A stretch of 64,000 nt of DNA, taken from NCBI GenBank assembly GCA_021792255.1, contig JAJYUZ010000002.1, forward strand, positions 181,332 through 245,331, given 5' to 3'. This DNA comes from Thermoplasmata archaeon (GTDB lineage Archaea > Thermoplasmatota > Thermoplasmata > Thermoplasmatales > GCA-001856825). Positions 43,247-51,086 of the stretch are shown here, in pieces (positions within the stretch are counted from its first letter, which is position 1; each line of letters opens with the position of its first letter). Made by a program: the position numbers and the translations under genes. Below the pieces are notes generated by a model that saw only the letters and a list, made by a program, of their open reading frames with translations, ran no database searches and had not been told where the DNA came from.

Positions 43247-44686
43247 TCACTCCACGCAACACGCCATCTTGGACAGGTCCCTGATAAATGATTGTGCTGC
43301 AAGTTTTATCCCCTCGGATATGGAAGGGAAGATGTGGCTTGTGGCAATGATGTCGTCTATGGTGTAACCATTCTTGACAGCATATGCGCCCTCTGTTATT
43401 ATGTCTGTCGCATTTGGAGCAATGATATGCATTCCCACTACCCTGTTGTCCTTTGGGTCGACAGTGATCTTTATGACGCCTTCAGTTTCTCCCATGATGC
43501 TTGCCTTTGTAAGATTCTCCAGGGAGAACACTCTGCAGGAACACGATCCGTTCTTCTTTGAGAACTCGCTCTCTGTCATTCCAACGCCTGCAACCTGCGG
43601 GCTGGTGAATACTGCCCATGCCACCGAGTCGTAATCGATCTTTAGATTTTCGCCGAACATGTTGCTCACGGCTATGACACCTTCTCTGGCGGCCAGAGTT
43701 TCGAGGAACATTTTTTTGGAAACACAGTCTCCTGCGGCATAAATTCCAGGTGAGGATGTCTTCATTTTATCAGAAGTGATTATTTGTCCTCTTGAATCAG
43801 TGTTTACACCGGCAGTCCCAAGGTCCAGATATTCTGTGTTGGGCTGTCTTCCGGTTGCGACTATGATTTCCTGAGCTTCTATTTTCTCCTTCCCCTTGTG
43901 GGTTATGACATCAATATATTTCCCGCTTCTAGATGAGCTTACGGCACTAACTCTTGCTCTCAGGAAGAATTTCATACCTTCCTCCTCCAGGTGCTTTTTC
44001 ATGACTGAACCTATCTCAGGCTCAGTTTGTGGTAGAAGGACATCGAGCGCCTCAATCACCGTTACCTTTGATCCAAAATGGAGGAGCGCCTGGCCTATTT
44101 CAAGACCAATGGCCCCTCCACCTATTATTGCAATTGATTCAGGAAGATCTTTGACGTCCCATATGGTATCGCTTGTCAGAAATCCTGACTCATTCAAACC
44201 TTCGATGTTTGGAACTGCTGGATGCGATCCTGTTGCAATGAGGATATTTGATCCTGAAACCACTGCAACCTCAGATCCATCAGAATCTGATATCATTATG
44301 GTCTTTTTATCCACAAATTTCCCCAGACCTGCGAAGAGCTTCACGTTCCTGTAGTTCTCAATCACCCTTACATATTTTGAATCCCTTGCGTGTGCAACGT
44401 AAGATCTCAGGCCATTCATAACTTTAGCAAAATCATATTTGACTTCCGTTGGGTGTATTCCTGCCATTTTTGGGTGTTCTGGCTTGAAAACTGAATGAGA
44501 GGCCTCAAGCAGATATTTTGATGGAACGCAACCTACGTTCACGCACGTTCCTCCCAATGGCCCCGTGCCGATCATCGCTATGGTCATCTCTCCGTTGCTG
44601 AGCTCTGAGGCCTTTATTGCAGCGGAAAATGCCGCCGCCCCTCTTCCAAGTATTACTAGATCGAATTTTTGTTGATCACCGATCAA
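43247..44686 (-). CDS. merA: Mercuric reductase MerA
   Basis: Flavoprotein that reduces Hg(II) to volatile Hg(0) with NADPH. The 479 residues show the FAD loop LGRGAAAFSAA, the redox-active disulphide GGTCVNVGCVPSK (C48 and C53), the NADPH loop IIGGGAIGLEIGQALL, and, diagnostic for MerA over other disulphide reductases, a C-terminal vicinal Cys pair C476-C477 (MACCVE). There is no N-terminal HMA domain; a separate HMA protein is encoded 13 bases upstream instead. Start is TTG at 44686 after a GGGTGAGC ribosome-binding site. Confidence 0.9.
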   Translation of the reverse strand: MIGDQQKFDLVILGRGAAAFSAAIKASELSNGEMTIAMIGTGPLGGTCVNVGCVPSKYLLEASHSVFKPEHPKMAGIHPTEVKYDFAKVMNGLRSYVAHARDSKYVRVIENYRNVKLFAGLGKFVDKKTIMISDSDGSEVAVVSGSNILIATGSHPAVPNIEGLNESGFLTSDTIWDVKDLPESIAIIGGGAIGLEIGQALLHFGSKVTVIEALDVLLPQTEPEIGSVMKKHLEEEGMKFFLRARVSAVSSSRSGKYIDVITHKGKEKIEAQEIIVATGRQPNTEYLDLGTAGVNTDSRGQIITSDKMKTSSPGIYAAGDCVSKKMFLETLAAREGVIAVSNMFGENLKIDYDSVAWAVFTSPQVAGVGMTESEFSKKNGSCSCRVFSLENLTKASIMGETEGVIKITVDPKDNRVVGMHIIAPNATDIITEGAYAVKNGYTIDDIIATSHIFPSISEGIKLAAQSFIRDLSKMACCVE

Positions 44687-44699
44687 ATCAGCTCACCCT

Positions 44700-44933
44700 T
44701 CACTGATCCATGAGCGTCGCCTTGTAGTGAGATGGCTTGGAGAAGACTCTGTTCTTAAGGAGATCTTCGGGGTTTATTTTTTCAAGATCGATAGTAACGT
44801 CGCCAGTGCCATCATTCAGAGAAACACCAACATCCAGCACACCGTTCTGGGCCATCAACCCACGACTCACTGTTGCAACACATTCATCGCAGGTCATCCC
44901 ATAGATTCGAAGTTTTGCTTTTCCTGCTTTCAT
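44700..44933 (-). CDS. HMA-domain metallochaperone (MerP-like)
   Basis: 77-residue heavy-metal-associated domain protein. The metal motif GMTCDEC (C15 and C18) follows the first strand LRIYGMTC, then the helix CVATVSRGLMAQNGV and the strand LDVGVSLNDGTGDVTIDL. Lacks a signal peptide, so it works in the cytoplasm, probably passing Hg(II) to MerA, which has no such domain of its own. First gene of the cassette, starting 86 bases from the divergent regulator. Confidence 0.88.
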   Translation of the reverse strand: MKAGKAKLRIYGMTCDECVATVSRGLMAQNGVLDVGVSLNDGTGDVTIDLEKINPEDLLKNRVFSKPSHYKATLMDQ

Positions 44934-45019
44934 GGTTTCAGCATTATTCTTAGTTATTAATACAGCAAAGTAAACTTTTTTTTACCTGTCTTGATTCAAA
45001 ACTTGATGAGGTGTGATCA
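44934..45019. promoter_or_regulatory. Divergent promoter region of the mercury cassette
   Basis: 86-base gap between HMA and HxlR-type regulator genes. On the minus strand TTATTAATA lies 24-33 bases before the HMA start. On the plus strand an AAACTTTTTTTTA tract lies about 35 bases before the regulator ATG. An operator for the regulator would be expected here, but no clear inverted repeat is visible. Confidence 0.5.
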
Positions 45020-45391
45020 ATGGGATCCAGGGAGGATATGAGACTACACAACAAGAAAAAGGCCTGTATGATTGAATATATGGGAACAACTGTATGTATT
45101 GACCCATCCTTGCCATTTCTAAACGTCATCGGCAAGAAATATACCATGATGATCTTGGGTGTGATAGGCAATAGGGGGAGCAGAAAGAATTTCAATGAAA
45201 TAATCAGAGATATTCCATTCTCCAGCACTACAATAATTTCCAGAAGATTGAAGGAACTTCAGAACTTTGAGTTAATCCAGAGGGATGAAGACAACAATGG
45301 TGTTTCTTACTCACTTACTGATTTTGGAAAAAATGTAAGGGAGAGTTTGCTGCCTTTCCTCAGGATGGTTGAAAATACTTTACAAGATTGA
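45020..45391 (+). CDS. HxlR-type winged-helix regulator of the mercury cassette
   Basis: 123-residue winged-helix protein of the HxlR family: CIDPSLPFLNVIGKKYTMMILGVIGNRGSRKNFNEIIRDIPFSSTTIISRRLKELQNFELIQRD with the wing following. Two cysteines before the DNA-binding helices (C16 and C26) could bind or sense a thiophilic metal, as conserved N-terminal cysteines do in HxlR-type sensors. Divergent from the merA operon, which suggests it controls it. A MerR or ArsR regulator is absent. Confidence 0.82.
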   Translation: MGSREDMRLHNKKKACMIEYMGTTVCIDPSLPFLNVIGKKYTMMILGVIGNRGSRKNFNEIIRDIPFSSTTIISRRLKELQNFELIQRDEDNNGVSYSLTDFGKNVRESLLPFLRMVENTLQD

Positions 45392-45414
45392 GTTAATGGT
45401 ATTTGGGTCATAGA

Positions 45415-45458
45415 CCGGTCGGAATATACTTGCTAACTGCTGGAACTGGAACAATAGC
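45415..45458 (+). repeat. 44-base direct repeat flanking the mercury cassette, right copy
   Basis: 38 of 44 bases agree with 42731-42774, same orientation, 2684 bases apart. It lies 24 bases after the regulator stop codon. Confidence 0.7.
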
Positions 45459-45523
45459 TATTTTGATGGACTATCGCAACAGGCCCAACAGAATATTTTT
45501 TTATTCTCAATCGAACCCATGAA

Positions 45524-45536
45524 CCCACCTATCCTT
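45524..45536 (+). repeat. Attachment-site-like repeat, copy 3 (one mismatch)
   Basis: CCCACCTATCCTT differs in one position from the tRNA-Cys end and from copy 2. TCGAA lies just before it, echoing the T-loop of the tRNA. It sits close to the far end of the island. Confidence 0.5.
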
Positions 45537-45583
45537 TGTCATATTTTCAAGGGCTCTTTATCTGCTATTGCCGAAGAGAATAG

Positions 45584-45868
45584 CTGTCTTTTATCGAAAT
45601 TTTACGGGTTCTTTGTGGATCTGCGGTTCGATAGCCTCATAACCCAACCAAGTTCAAGCATCTGCCCTTAGCTTTGTACCTCCTTGATGCATGGATTAAC
45701 GTAGCTGCAGAAGAACCACGAATTCAACCCCACATTCAAATTTCCATAACGTGGTGATGCTACACCAAGAGATTCTCCCATAAAGGTGGGTTTAAGAAAA
45801 AGAAAACGGCTGTTTTGCAAGCTATTGGACGGAGGGCAAGAAACTATTTAGCCTGCCTAAATCGCTAA
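45584..45868 (+). pseudogene. Decayed frame, possibly a transposase C-terminal remnant
   Basis: One frame interrupted by stops at 45632 and near 45761 reads LSFIEILRVLCGSAVR, then PHNPTKFKHLPLALYLLDAWINVAAEEP, then CYTKRFSHKGGFKKKKTAVLQAIGRRARNYLACLNR. The middle part resembles the C-terminal helix of IS4-like archaeal transposases (FRxLLFALALLLYNLWV pattern), but the match is only by eye. No inverted repeats were found at its edges. Confidence 0.3.
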
Positions 45869-45904
45869 GAACGTATTTATAGAGAGAAATTTATCTTAAA
45901 CCAT

Positions 45905-47044
45905 ATGTCCAACTTTCTGGTTCTTGGCGGAGCCGGGGATATGGGTTCCGCAGTTGTGAGGGACTTGGTTTTTAGCAAGGTCGAAAGCGTAGAGATAGGG
46001 GACTTTAACAAAGGAGGAACCAATATACTGGTTCGCGAACTCAAGAATTCCAGAACTGACGTAAAGGGCCTTTTTGTCGATGCCAGTAAAAAGAAGGAAC
46101 TTGTCGAGGCCATAAGTCGATCAGACATCGTGATTAATGCGGTTGGACCTTTTTACAAGTTTGAAAGCATGATTGTGGATGCGGCAATTGAAGCTGGCAG
46201 AGACTATGTCGATATATGCGATGACTACGATGCAACTCTGCAGGTGATGAAAAAAGAGAAGGAGATTAAGAGGGGGAAATCTAGAATTCTAATTGGCATG
46301 GGTTGGACTCCAGGCATCACCAACGTCCTATCAAGAGCCGGTTATGAAGAGCTAGATAGCACATCGGATATCAACATCGGGTGGAGTGGTAGTGCCGCTG
46401 ACTCTTCAGGCATCGCTGTTATCTCACACGTGTTTCATGCAGTGACGGGTGACGTGCCCATGTATCTGGATGGTAAATTGGAATATGTTCCTGCAAGACA
46501 GTTTAAGAGAGAGATAGAGTTTCCAGAACCGATCTCCAAGCTAGAGACATATTTTGTCGGTCACCCCGAACCTATTACAATTCCCAGATTTCTGAAGGGA
46601 GTCAGAAACGTCACTCTTAGAGGCGCACTAGTGCCAGATTGGCAGAATCATCTCGTAAGTCAGTTTGCAGATATAGGTCTCACAGAGGACAAGGTGATAA
46701 GAGTCGGAAACTTAGAAGTGTCGTCTAGGGATTTCTTAGCATCTTTTGTCCATCAGACTATGGAACAATTTAAGAGCGGAGGTGCAGAAGTGTCCGGTTT
46801 CTGGGTAGAAGTCGTGGGGATGAAAAGAGGAAAAAAGACCGTAATTGAGTACAGCGGTGCAGACAAAATGCAGAAGCTTACAGGTTGGTCCGCAAGCATC
46901 GGTGCTCAACAAATTATAAAGAACAAGAACCTAAGACCGGGATTATACGCTCCTGAAGGGGCGATTGACCCTGCTAGCTTTTTGCAGCAATTGAAAGTCC
47001 GAAACGTCGCGGTCAAGAAAATAATCAAAATCCAGGAGAACTGA
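45905..47044 (+). CDS. Saccharopine-dehydrogenase-like NAD(P)-binding protein
   Basis: 379 residues with an N-terminal Rossmann loop VLGGAGDMGSAV (6-17), IVINAVGPFYKFESMIVDAAIEAGRDYVDICDD in the family's conserved second half of the fold, and ITNVLSRAGYEEL leading into the C-terminal catalytic domain. Many archaeal homologues act on unknown substrates, some in lipid or amino-acid metabolism. An A/T-rich box lies just upstream (leaderless). Followed at 26 bases by three SCP2-like genes, an unusual partnership that hints at a lipid-like ligand. Confidence 0.82.
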   Translation: MSNFLVLGGAGDMGSAVVRDLVFSKVESVEIGDFNKGGTNILVRELKNSRTDVKGLFVDASKKKELVEAISRSDIVINAVGPFYKFESMIVDAAIEAGRDYVDICDDYDATLQVMKKEKEIKRGKSRILIGMGWTPGITNVLSRAGYEELDSTSDINIGWSGSAADSSGIAVISHVFHAVTGDVPMYLDGKLEYVPARQFKREIEFPEPISKLETYFVGHPEPITIPRFLKGVRNVTLRGALVPDWQNHLVSQFADIGLTEDKVIRVGNLEVSSRDFLASFVHQTMEQFKSGGAEVSGFWVEVVGMKRGKKTVIEYSGADKMQKLTGWSASIGAQQIIKNKNLRPGLYAPEGAIDPASFLQQLKVRNVAVKKIIKIQEN

Positions 47045-47069
47045 TCCATACTGGGGTAGTGAACTAGTC

Positions 47070-47528
47070 TTGCTCAAATTCGGCACACAAGAATTCTTTG
47101 ACAGTCTGAAAGACGTCCTAAACAAAGATATGAAATTTAGGGAGCTAGGGAAGGGAAGTTACAATGCCACGGAACTGATTGTCATAAAGGACTTGGGAAT
47201 AGGAATATGGCAAAAGACCGTCGATGGCGAAGTCTTGTCGTTTACTCTTTTGAAGAAATGTGAACTCAAGGAGCTCGAAAGTTCGGCTGACCTTGTTTAC
47301 TACGTTGACACTTATGAAGCAATGGTAAGGATAAGTACGGGGCAAGAGAGTTTTGTAGAGCTTGTAATAAGCGACGAGATAGTTTTCAAGGGATCGATGA
47401 AGAAGATAATGAGCATTCAAGGCCCATCTGAAAGGATGGAGTTCTTACTGAAGGATTTGACAAAGAAAATAATCATTCCTACCAGAATCCAGTACCAGAA
47501 ATGGCTGAGCGGCAGTGGGTACTTATGA
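47070..47528 (+). CDS. SCP2-like small protein 1
   Basis: 152 residues, probable SCP2 (sterol-carrier-protein-like) fold. ELIVIKDLGIGIWQKTVDGEVLSF, ADLVYYVDTYEAMVRISTGQESFVELVISDEIVFKGSMKKIMSI and a basic C-terminal helix match the family's five-strand sheet and the long hydrophobic tunnel helix. Start is TTG at 47070. Archaea lack sterols, so the ligand is likely an isoprenoid lipid or fatty-acyl compound. First of three related genes in a row. Confidence 0.6.
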   Translation: MLKFGTQEFFDSLKDVLNKDMKFRELGKGSYNATELIVIKDLGIGIWQKTVDGEVLSFTLLKKCELKELESSADLVYYVDTYEAMVRISTGQESFVELVISDEIVFKGSMKKIMSIQGPSERMEFLLKDLTKKIIIPTRIQYQKWLSGSGYL

Positions 47529-47935
47529 AATCACTAATGTTTTCCGTTGAATGGTTTGAAAAGTTTGGGGAGAATCTTAATTCAAATGAGAATTACAAGA
47601 AATACGCTGCAGATTGGGAAGGCGATATTGCCCTAATCATAAGAGGAGACGAAGGATCGTCTTTCTTTCGAAAGGGTGAAACGAAAAATGTGAGATTGAA
47701 TCTCTATCACGGAAAGTGCAATTCGATAAGTTTTCCGGCTTCTGTCAGTTTCAAAGACGTGCCATACCTCCTGGAGAGCACGGCGACTACGTGGGAGCGC
47801 ATACTCACAGGTAAAGTCAACGTGGTAACGGCTCTATTGAGAGGGGAAGTAAAGGTCACCGGAAATGTAAAAAAATTGATGAAGTACGTCAATGCTGCAC
47901 AGGAGTTGGTAAGGTCTGCACAGGGAATCAATTAG
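47525..47935 (+). CDS. SCP2-like small protein 2
   Basis: 136 residues with the SCP2 pattern: WEGDIALIIRGDEGSSFFRKGETKNVRLNLYHGKC, then VSFKDVPYLLESTATTWERILTGKVNVVTALLRGEVKVTGNVKKLMKYV, ending in a helix. The GEVKVTGNVKKLM segment is the family's strand-helix closure. The start at 47525 forms an ATGA overlap with the previous stop; an in-frame ATG at 47501 is possible but lies inside the upstream gene. Translationally coupled to its neighbours. Confidence 0.68.
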   Translation: MKSLMFSVEWFEKFGENLNSNENYKKYAADWEGDIALIIRGDEGSSFFRKGETKNVRLNLYHGKCNSISFPASVSFKDVPYLLESTATTWERILTGKVNVVTALLRGEVKVTGNVKKLMKYVNAAQELVRSAQGIN

Positions 47936-47980
47936 GTTGGTGAGAATACGACTATCGATAGAGAAGAAGAACTTAGAAAG

Positions 47981-48310
47981 GTGTTAGTTGAATTTAGGGA
48001 AAAAGTGAATCAAAATGAAAAAGTCCAGAAGCTCATTAGGAAGTGGAGCACGTCAGTTCTGATGTGGAGCAAGGATCTGAATACTGGATTCGTTCTACAA
48101 GTAGAGTATGGAAAGATAACGGAAATGAAGAAAGCTGACAGTATCGATGAGGGCAACGTGAGAGTAGTGAGTGGCACGGAGACGTTGCTCGACATGTTCA
48201 GAGGGAAGGAGAACATAGTTCATCTTTATATGGATGGAGTTGTTGAAACATTTGGATCCGAAAAGGATCAGATAGTCTTAGATGCGGTGGCGAAGATTTT
48301 ATGGTCTTAA
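47981..48310 (+). CDS. SCP2-like small protein 3
   Basis: 109 residues starting with GTG. SVLMWSKDLNTGFVLQVEYGKITEMKKA, NVRVVSGTETLLDMFRGKENIVHLYMDGVVETFGSEKDQIVLDAVAKILW corresponds to the core and closing strand-helix of the SCP2 fold. Shorter than the two before it. Its stop lies inside the start of the permease gene (ten-base overlap), so the permease is coupled to the series. Confidence 0.6.
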   Translation: MLVEFREKVNQNEKVQKLIRKWSTSVLMWSKDLNTGFVLQVEYGKITEMKKADSIDEGNVRVVSGTETLLDMFRGKENIVHLYMDGVVETFGSEKDQIVLDAVAKILWS

Positions 48311-49617
48311 CACTCAATCGAAGATTGAAATTCACGAGACTGGTTGCCATAACGATGGGTACCCCTCTTGCGTCTTCCGTGTTCCTGAGCATAACAATAA
48401 TGGTACTTATGGTTGGTTCTTTGATCAACCTAATATTCTCAGTCATAATATCCACGGCCGTAGTCATTCTGGTTTCCCTGGCGTATGGTGAATTAGTAAG
48501 CATATATCCATCCGCGGCTGGTAACAGGATTTTCCTCAAGAAACCGATGGGAAACACTTTGGCTCTCTCTTTATCGGTGATGTGGGTGATAATAATCCTT
48601 GGGGCCGCAGGTATCGAAGCGTACATGGCAGGCAACGTACTGGGCTACGTTGTCGGTATACTCCCTCCATTTTTCTGGTCCATCTTAATCCTCAGCGTGG
48701 TCGTCCTGATAAACATCGTCGGTGTTGAAATTTCTGGAAATTTTCAAATGTTTATAACATTCTTTGTCATTGTTTCACTCATCGTTGTTTCGGTATATTC
48801 GATATTTTTCGTAAGTAATGCTCCTCCCGTTGGATTTGGCAGCTTGAACTGGCTTTCTGTGTTTTCTGCCAGCGCTGTCTCCATTTACTTTTTCATAGGT
48901 TTTGGTAGGGTCACCACCTTGGGGGAGGAGGCTATAGACTACCGGAAGGGTATTCCCAGGGCTATGCCTTTAGGTATCTTTTTCATAGGCATCACTTTCA
49001 TCCTTGCTTCAGTAGCGATATTTGAAAGGGTGCCCATTTCTGTTCTTCAAAACACCGTCATTCCTCAGATCGTTCTTGGGAATTATATACTGACTGGAAC
49101 CAAACTTCCCATCTTGATTGGCATTATCAGCATAGTCATGAGCTTTAGTGCATTTAATGCCGGTATCTTAGGAACTTCGAGGCTTGTATATGCGCTAGGA
49201 AGAGAAGGAGTGTTTCCAAAGTTCTTAGGTAACATTCACAAGAGGTTTCTCACACCATACGCCTCTTTGCTGTTCCTCTACGTTGTTGTCATGATTATTA
49301 CTGCAGTAGTTTTCTTCACCAAGAACTACTCAGCAATCGTGCTCATAGCAGCGGCCTTTGATTCCTTTATGTATGCCTTTGTCAGCTACAGTGCACTGTG
49401 GCATAAGAGAAAGTTGAAGAAGCAGGAGATTCCATTTGACGTAAGGGGTGGGACCGTCATTTACATTGTCATCACAGCAATATTCATGCTGCTCGGCATA
49501 CTTCTTCTGCTAACATCTACAGCAGAGGTTGCCATAGTGGTGATAGTTGGAGTCTTTGTACTTTCACTCCTCTACTACTACCTGTACAAGTCCGGGAGAT
49601 TGGGGACGAGAAGGTGA
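48301..49617 (+). CDS. Amino-acid permease (APC superfamily)
   Basis: 438-residue membrane protein with twelve predicted spans. The APC signature appears near residue 20 (TRLVAITMGTPLASSVFLSI) with an unwound-helix Gly region, and TTLGEEAIDYRKGIPRA near 205 is the conserved loop after helix 6. Substrate cannot be read off; amino acid or polyamine uptake is likely. It is co-transcribed with the SCP2-like proteins and the saccharopine-dehydrogenase-like enzyme, so a shared substrate route is possible. Confidence 0.85.
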   Translation: MVLTLNRRLKFTRLVAITMGTPLASSVFLSITIMVLMVGSLINLIFSVIISTAVVILVSLAYGELVSIYPSAAGNRIFLKKPMGNTLALSLSVMWVIIILGAAGIEAYMAGNVLGYVVGILPPFFWSILILSVVVLINIVGVEISGNFQMFITFFVIVSLIVVSVYSIFFVSNAPPVGFGSLNWLSVFSASAVSIYFFIGFGRVTTLGEEAIDYRKGIPRAMPLGIFFIGITFILASVAIFERVPISVLQNTVIPQIVLGNYILTGTKLPILIGIISIVMSFSAFNAGILGTSRLVYALGREGVFPKFLGNIHKRFLTPYASLLFLYVVVMIITAVVFFTKNYSAIVLIAAAFDSFMYAFVSYSALWHKRKLKKQEIPFDVRGGTVIYIVITAIFMLLGILLLLTSTAEVAIVVIVGVFVLSLLYYYLYKSGRLGTRR

Positions 49618-49662
49618 GTTAATTCCAAGACACTTTGACTGCAAATGAGAATTCGGTTCAAA

Positions 49663-50937
49663 TTATTGGGACTGAGCTAGAGATTCTCTCTTTCTTTTCC
49701 ACCAAGCGCCGTAAGGTCCAGCCAAACCTGACGAGGAAACAGACCCGTATGATTTCTGAAGTTTGCCAAGGTGTTCTGAGTCTATTTTTCCAATGCCGTT
49801 AAGGATCTCTTCGTATTCTTCTGTCGCCAAGTTATCTCCCGACAGCCATTTTCTCCTTATCGTCCCTATACTATTGATTATGTGCTCTTGCTCATCATCT
49901 ACGCTGTGCATTTCATCTAAGTATGAGGCACTTCTTGATTCCTGATATTTCCGATGGATCAATTCAGACTTTAGCCAATAATTTTGATCATAATTGAGCC
50001 AATATGTTCTTTCCTCAGAGAACAGTATAGGTTTGTACAAGGAAATGCAAGGGTTAGACGAGAAGGTCGACCAGACGATAGATCTCTTCTCGCCGATTTC
50101 CACTACCATTGAATTAACTGTTTGGAACCTCCTCGAGAGTGGGCCAGCGTGCATACAGATATCGCCGTTGGATCCGAGTTTCGGATGGGTCCAATCTCCA
50201 TCGTGATGTCTTAGTGTCTTAAAGAAGTCTCCTAATTCGATCCCACCTGACTCACTATTCAGACTGTCGGTAGTAAATTTCGATCTCTCAAATCCTCGAC
50301 CCAACCTAGTATACAAGAAATCTTCTTTGTACGAAAAATTGTGCGATTTTCCTATGTCCGCTTTCTCGCTCTCTCTTTCGCGAGCTACGCTGTTCGAAAT
50401 GGTATCAAATCTATTCACCTCTCTTAAGAGATATTCACTGCCAATGATGTACAGCTCAAGTACTCGTTTACCGTCTGATATCAGGAAAGAATTATTGTAG
50501 TATTCATCCTTAAACTGATCATTGCTTCCCCCCTGTCCATATTTTTCGAGGTACTCTACTATTGTGTGGGCTGCAGAAAGGGAATCTTTTCCTCTCTCGA
50601 GACCTAATCGTAGCAGGTCCATTCCAAGTAGACCATTCTTTTTATTTTTGGGATTAGAGAAAATCGCCTCGTTTCCTATTGCGACGCCCTTTTCGTTTAC
50701 TCCCATCTCCGCGCCCCACATCCACAGGGGCCTAGAAATGAGTATTGCATTCACATCTCCTTCACATTCTACCTCGATGTGAGTCGCATTCATTCTACCT
50801 TCTCTTGACATTCTTGGATAGAACTCCACTACCTGAATCTCATTTGGATCTCTATCGCTGTTTTTTCCAAATAGACCGACCTTTGGATCGCCATTATTCT
50901 TGGGAAGGCTGCACAAAGTATCGCACATCCTAGTCAT
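49663..50937 (-). CDS. Secernin/C69-family dipeptidase-like protein
   Basis: 424-residue N-terminal-nucleophile hydrolase. The likely catalytic Cys is C5 in MTRMCDTLCSLP, exposed after removal of the first four residues, followed by FGKNSDRDPNEIQ, the family's second motif. Closest in shape to secernins and dipeptidase A, which cut dipeptides or related amides. Its 3' end lies 45 bases from the permease stop, converging with it. No operon partner on its own strand; transcription from an A/T-rich promoter at 50940-50970. Confidence 0.82.
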   Translation of the reverse strand: MTRMCDTLCSLPKNNGDPKVGLFGKNSDRDPNEIQVVEFYPRMSREGRMNATHIEVECEGDVNAILISRPLWMWGAEMGVNEKGVAIGNEAIFSNPKNKKNGLLGMDLLRLGLERGKDSLSAAHTIVEYLEKYGQGGSNDQFKDEYYNNSFLISDGKRVLELYIIGSEYLLREVNRFDTISNSVARERESEKADIGKSHNFSYKEDFLYTRLGRGFERSKFTTDSLNSESGGIELGDFFKTLRHHDGDWTHPKLGSNGDICMHAGPLSRRFQTVNSMVVEIGEKRSIVWSTFSSNPCISLYKPILFSEERTYWLNYDQNYWLKSELIHRKYQESRSASYLDEMHSVDDEQEHIINSIGTIRRKWLSGDNLATEEYEEILNGIGKIDSEHLGKLQKSYGSVSSSGLAGPYGAWWKRKRESLAQSQ

Positions 50938-51086
50938 ACCATTTTATATGCACTATTATTCTTTTCTAACAGCTACCCGATGAAATGGAAGTTTGAATAA
51001 TCAGAATCTATGGTCGATAGAGAGCGCTTAGAATTAGCGACGTCAACCTCACTTGCACTTTCAAGATAAAGAAAAGGAATAAAAAC

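Larger units (their letters stand above)
45392..45904. other. Debris at the right end of the island
   Basis: No intact gene. It holds the right copy of the 44-base repeat (45415-45458), the third attachment-like repeat (45524-45536), a decayed frame (45584-45868) and, in the last 30 bases, a TATA-like GTATTTATAG box about 25 bases before the next gene's ATG at 45905. Confidence 0.6.
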
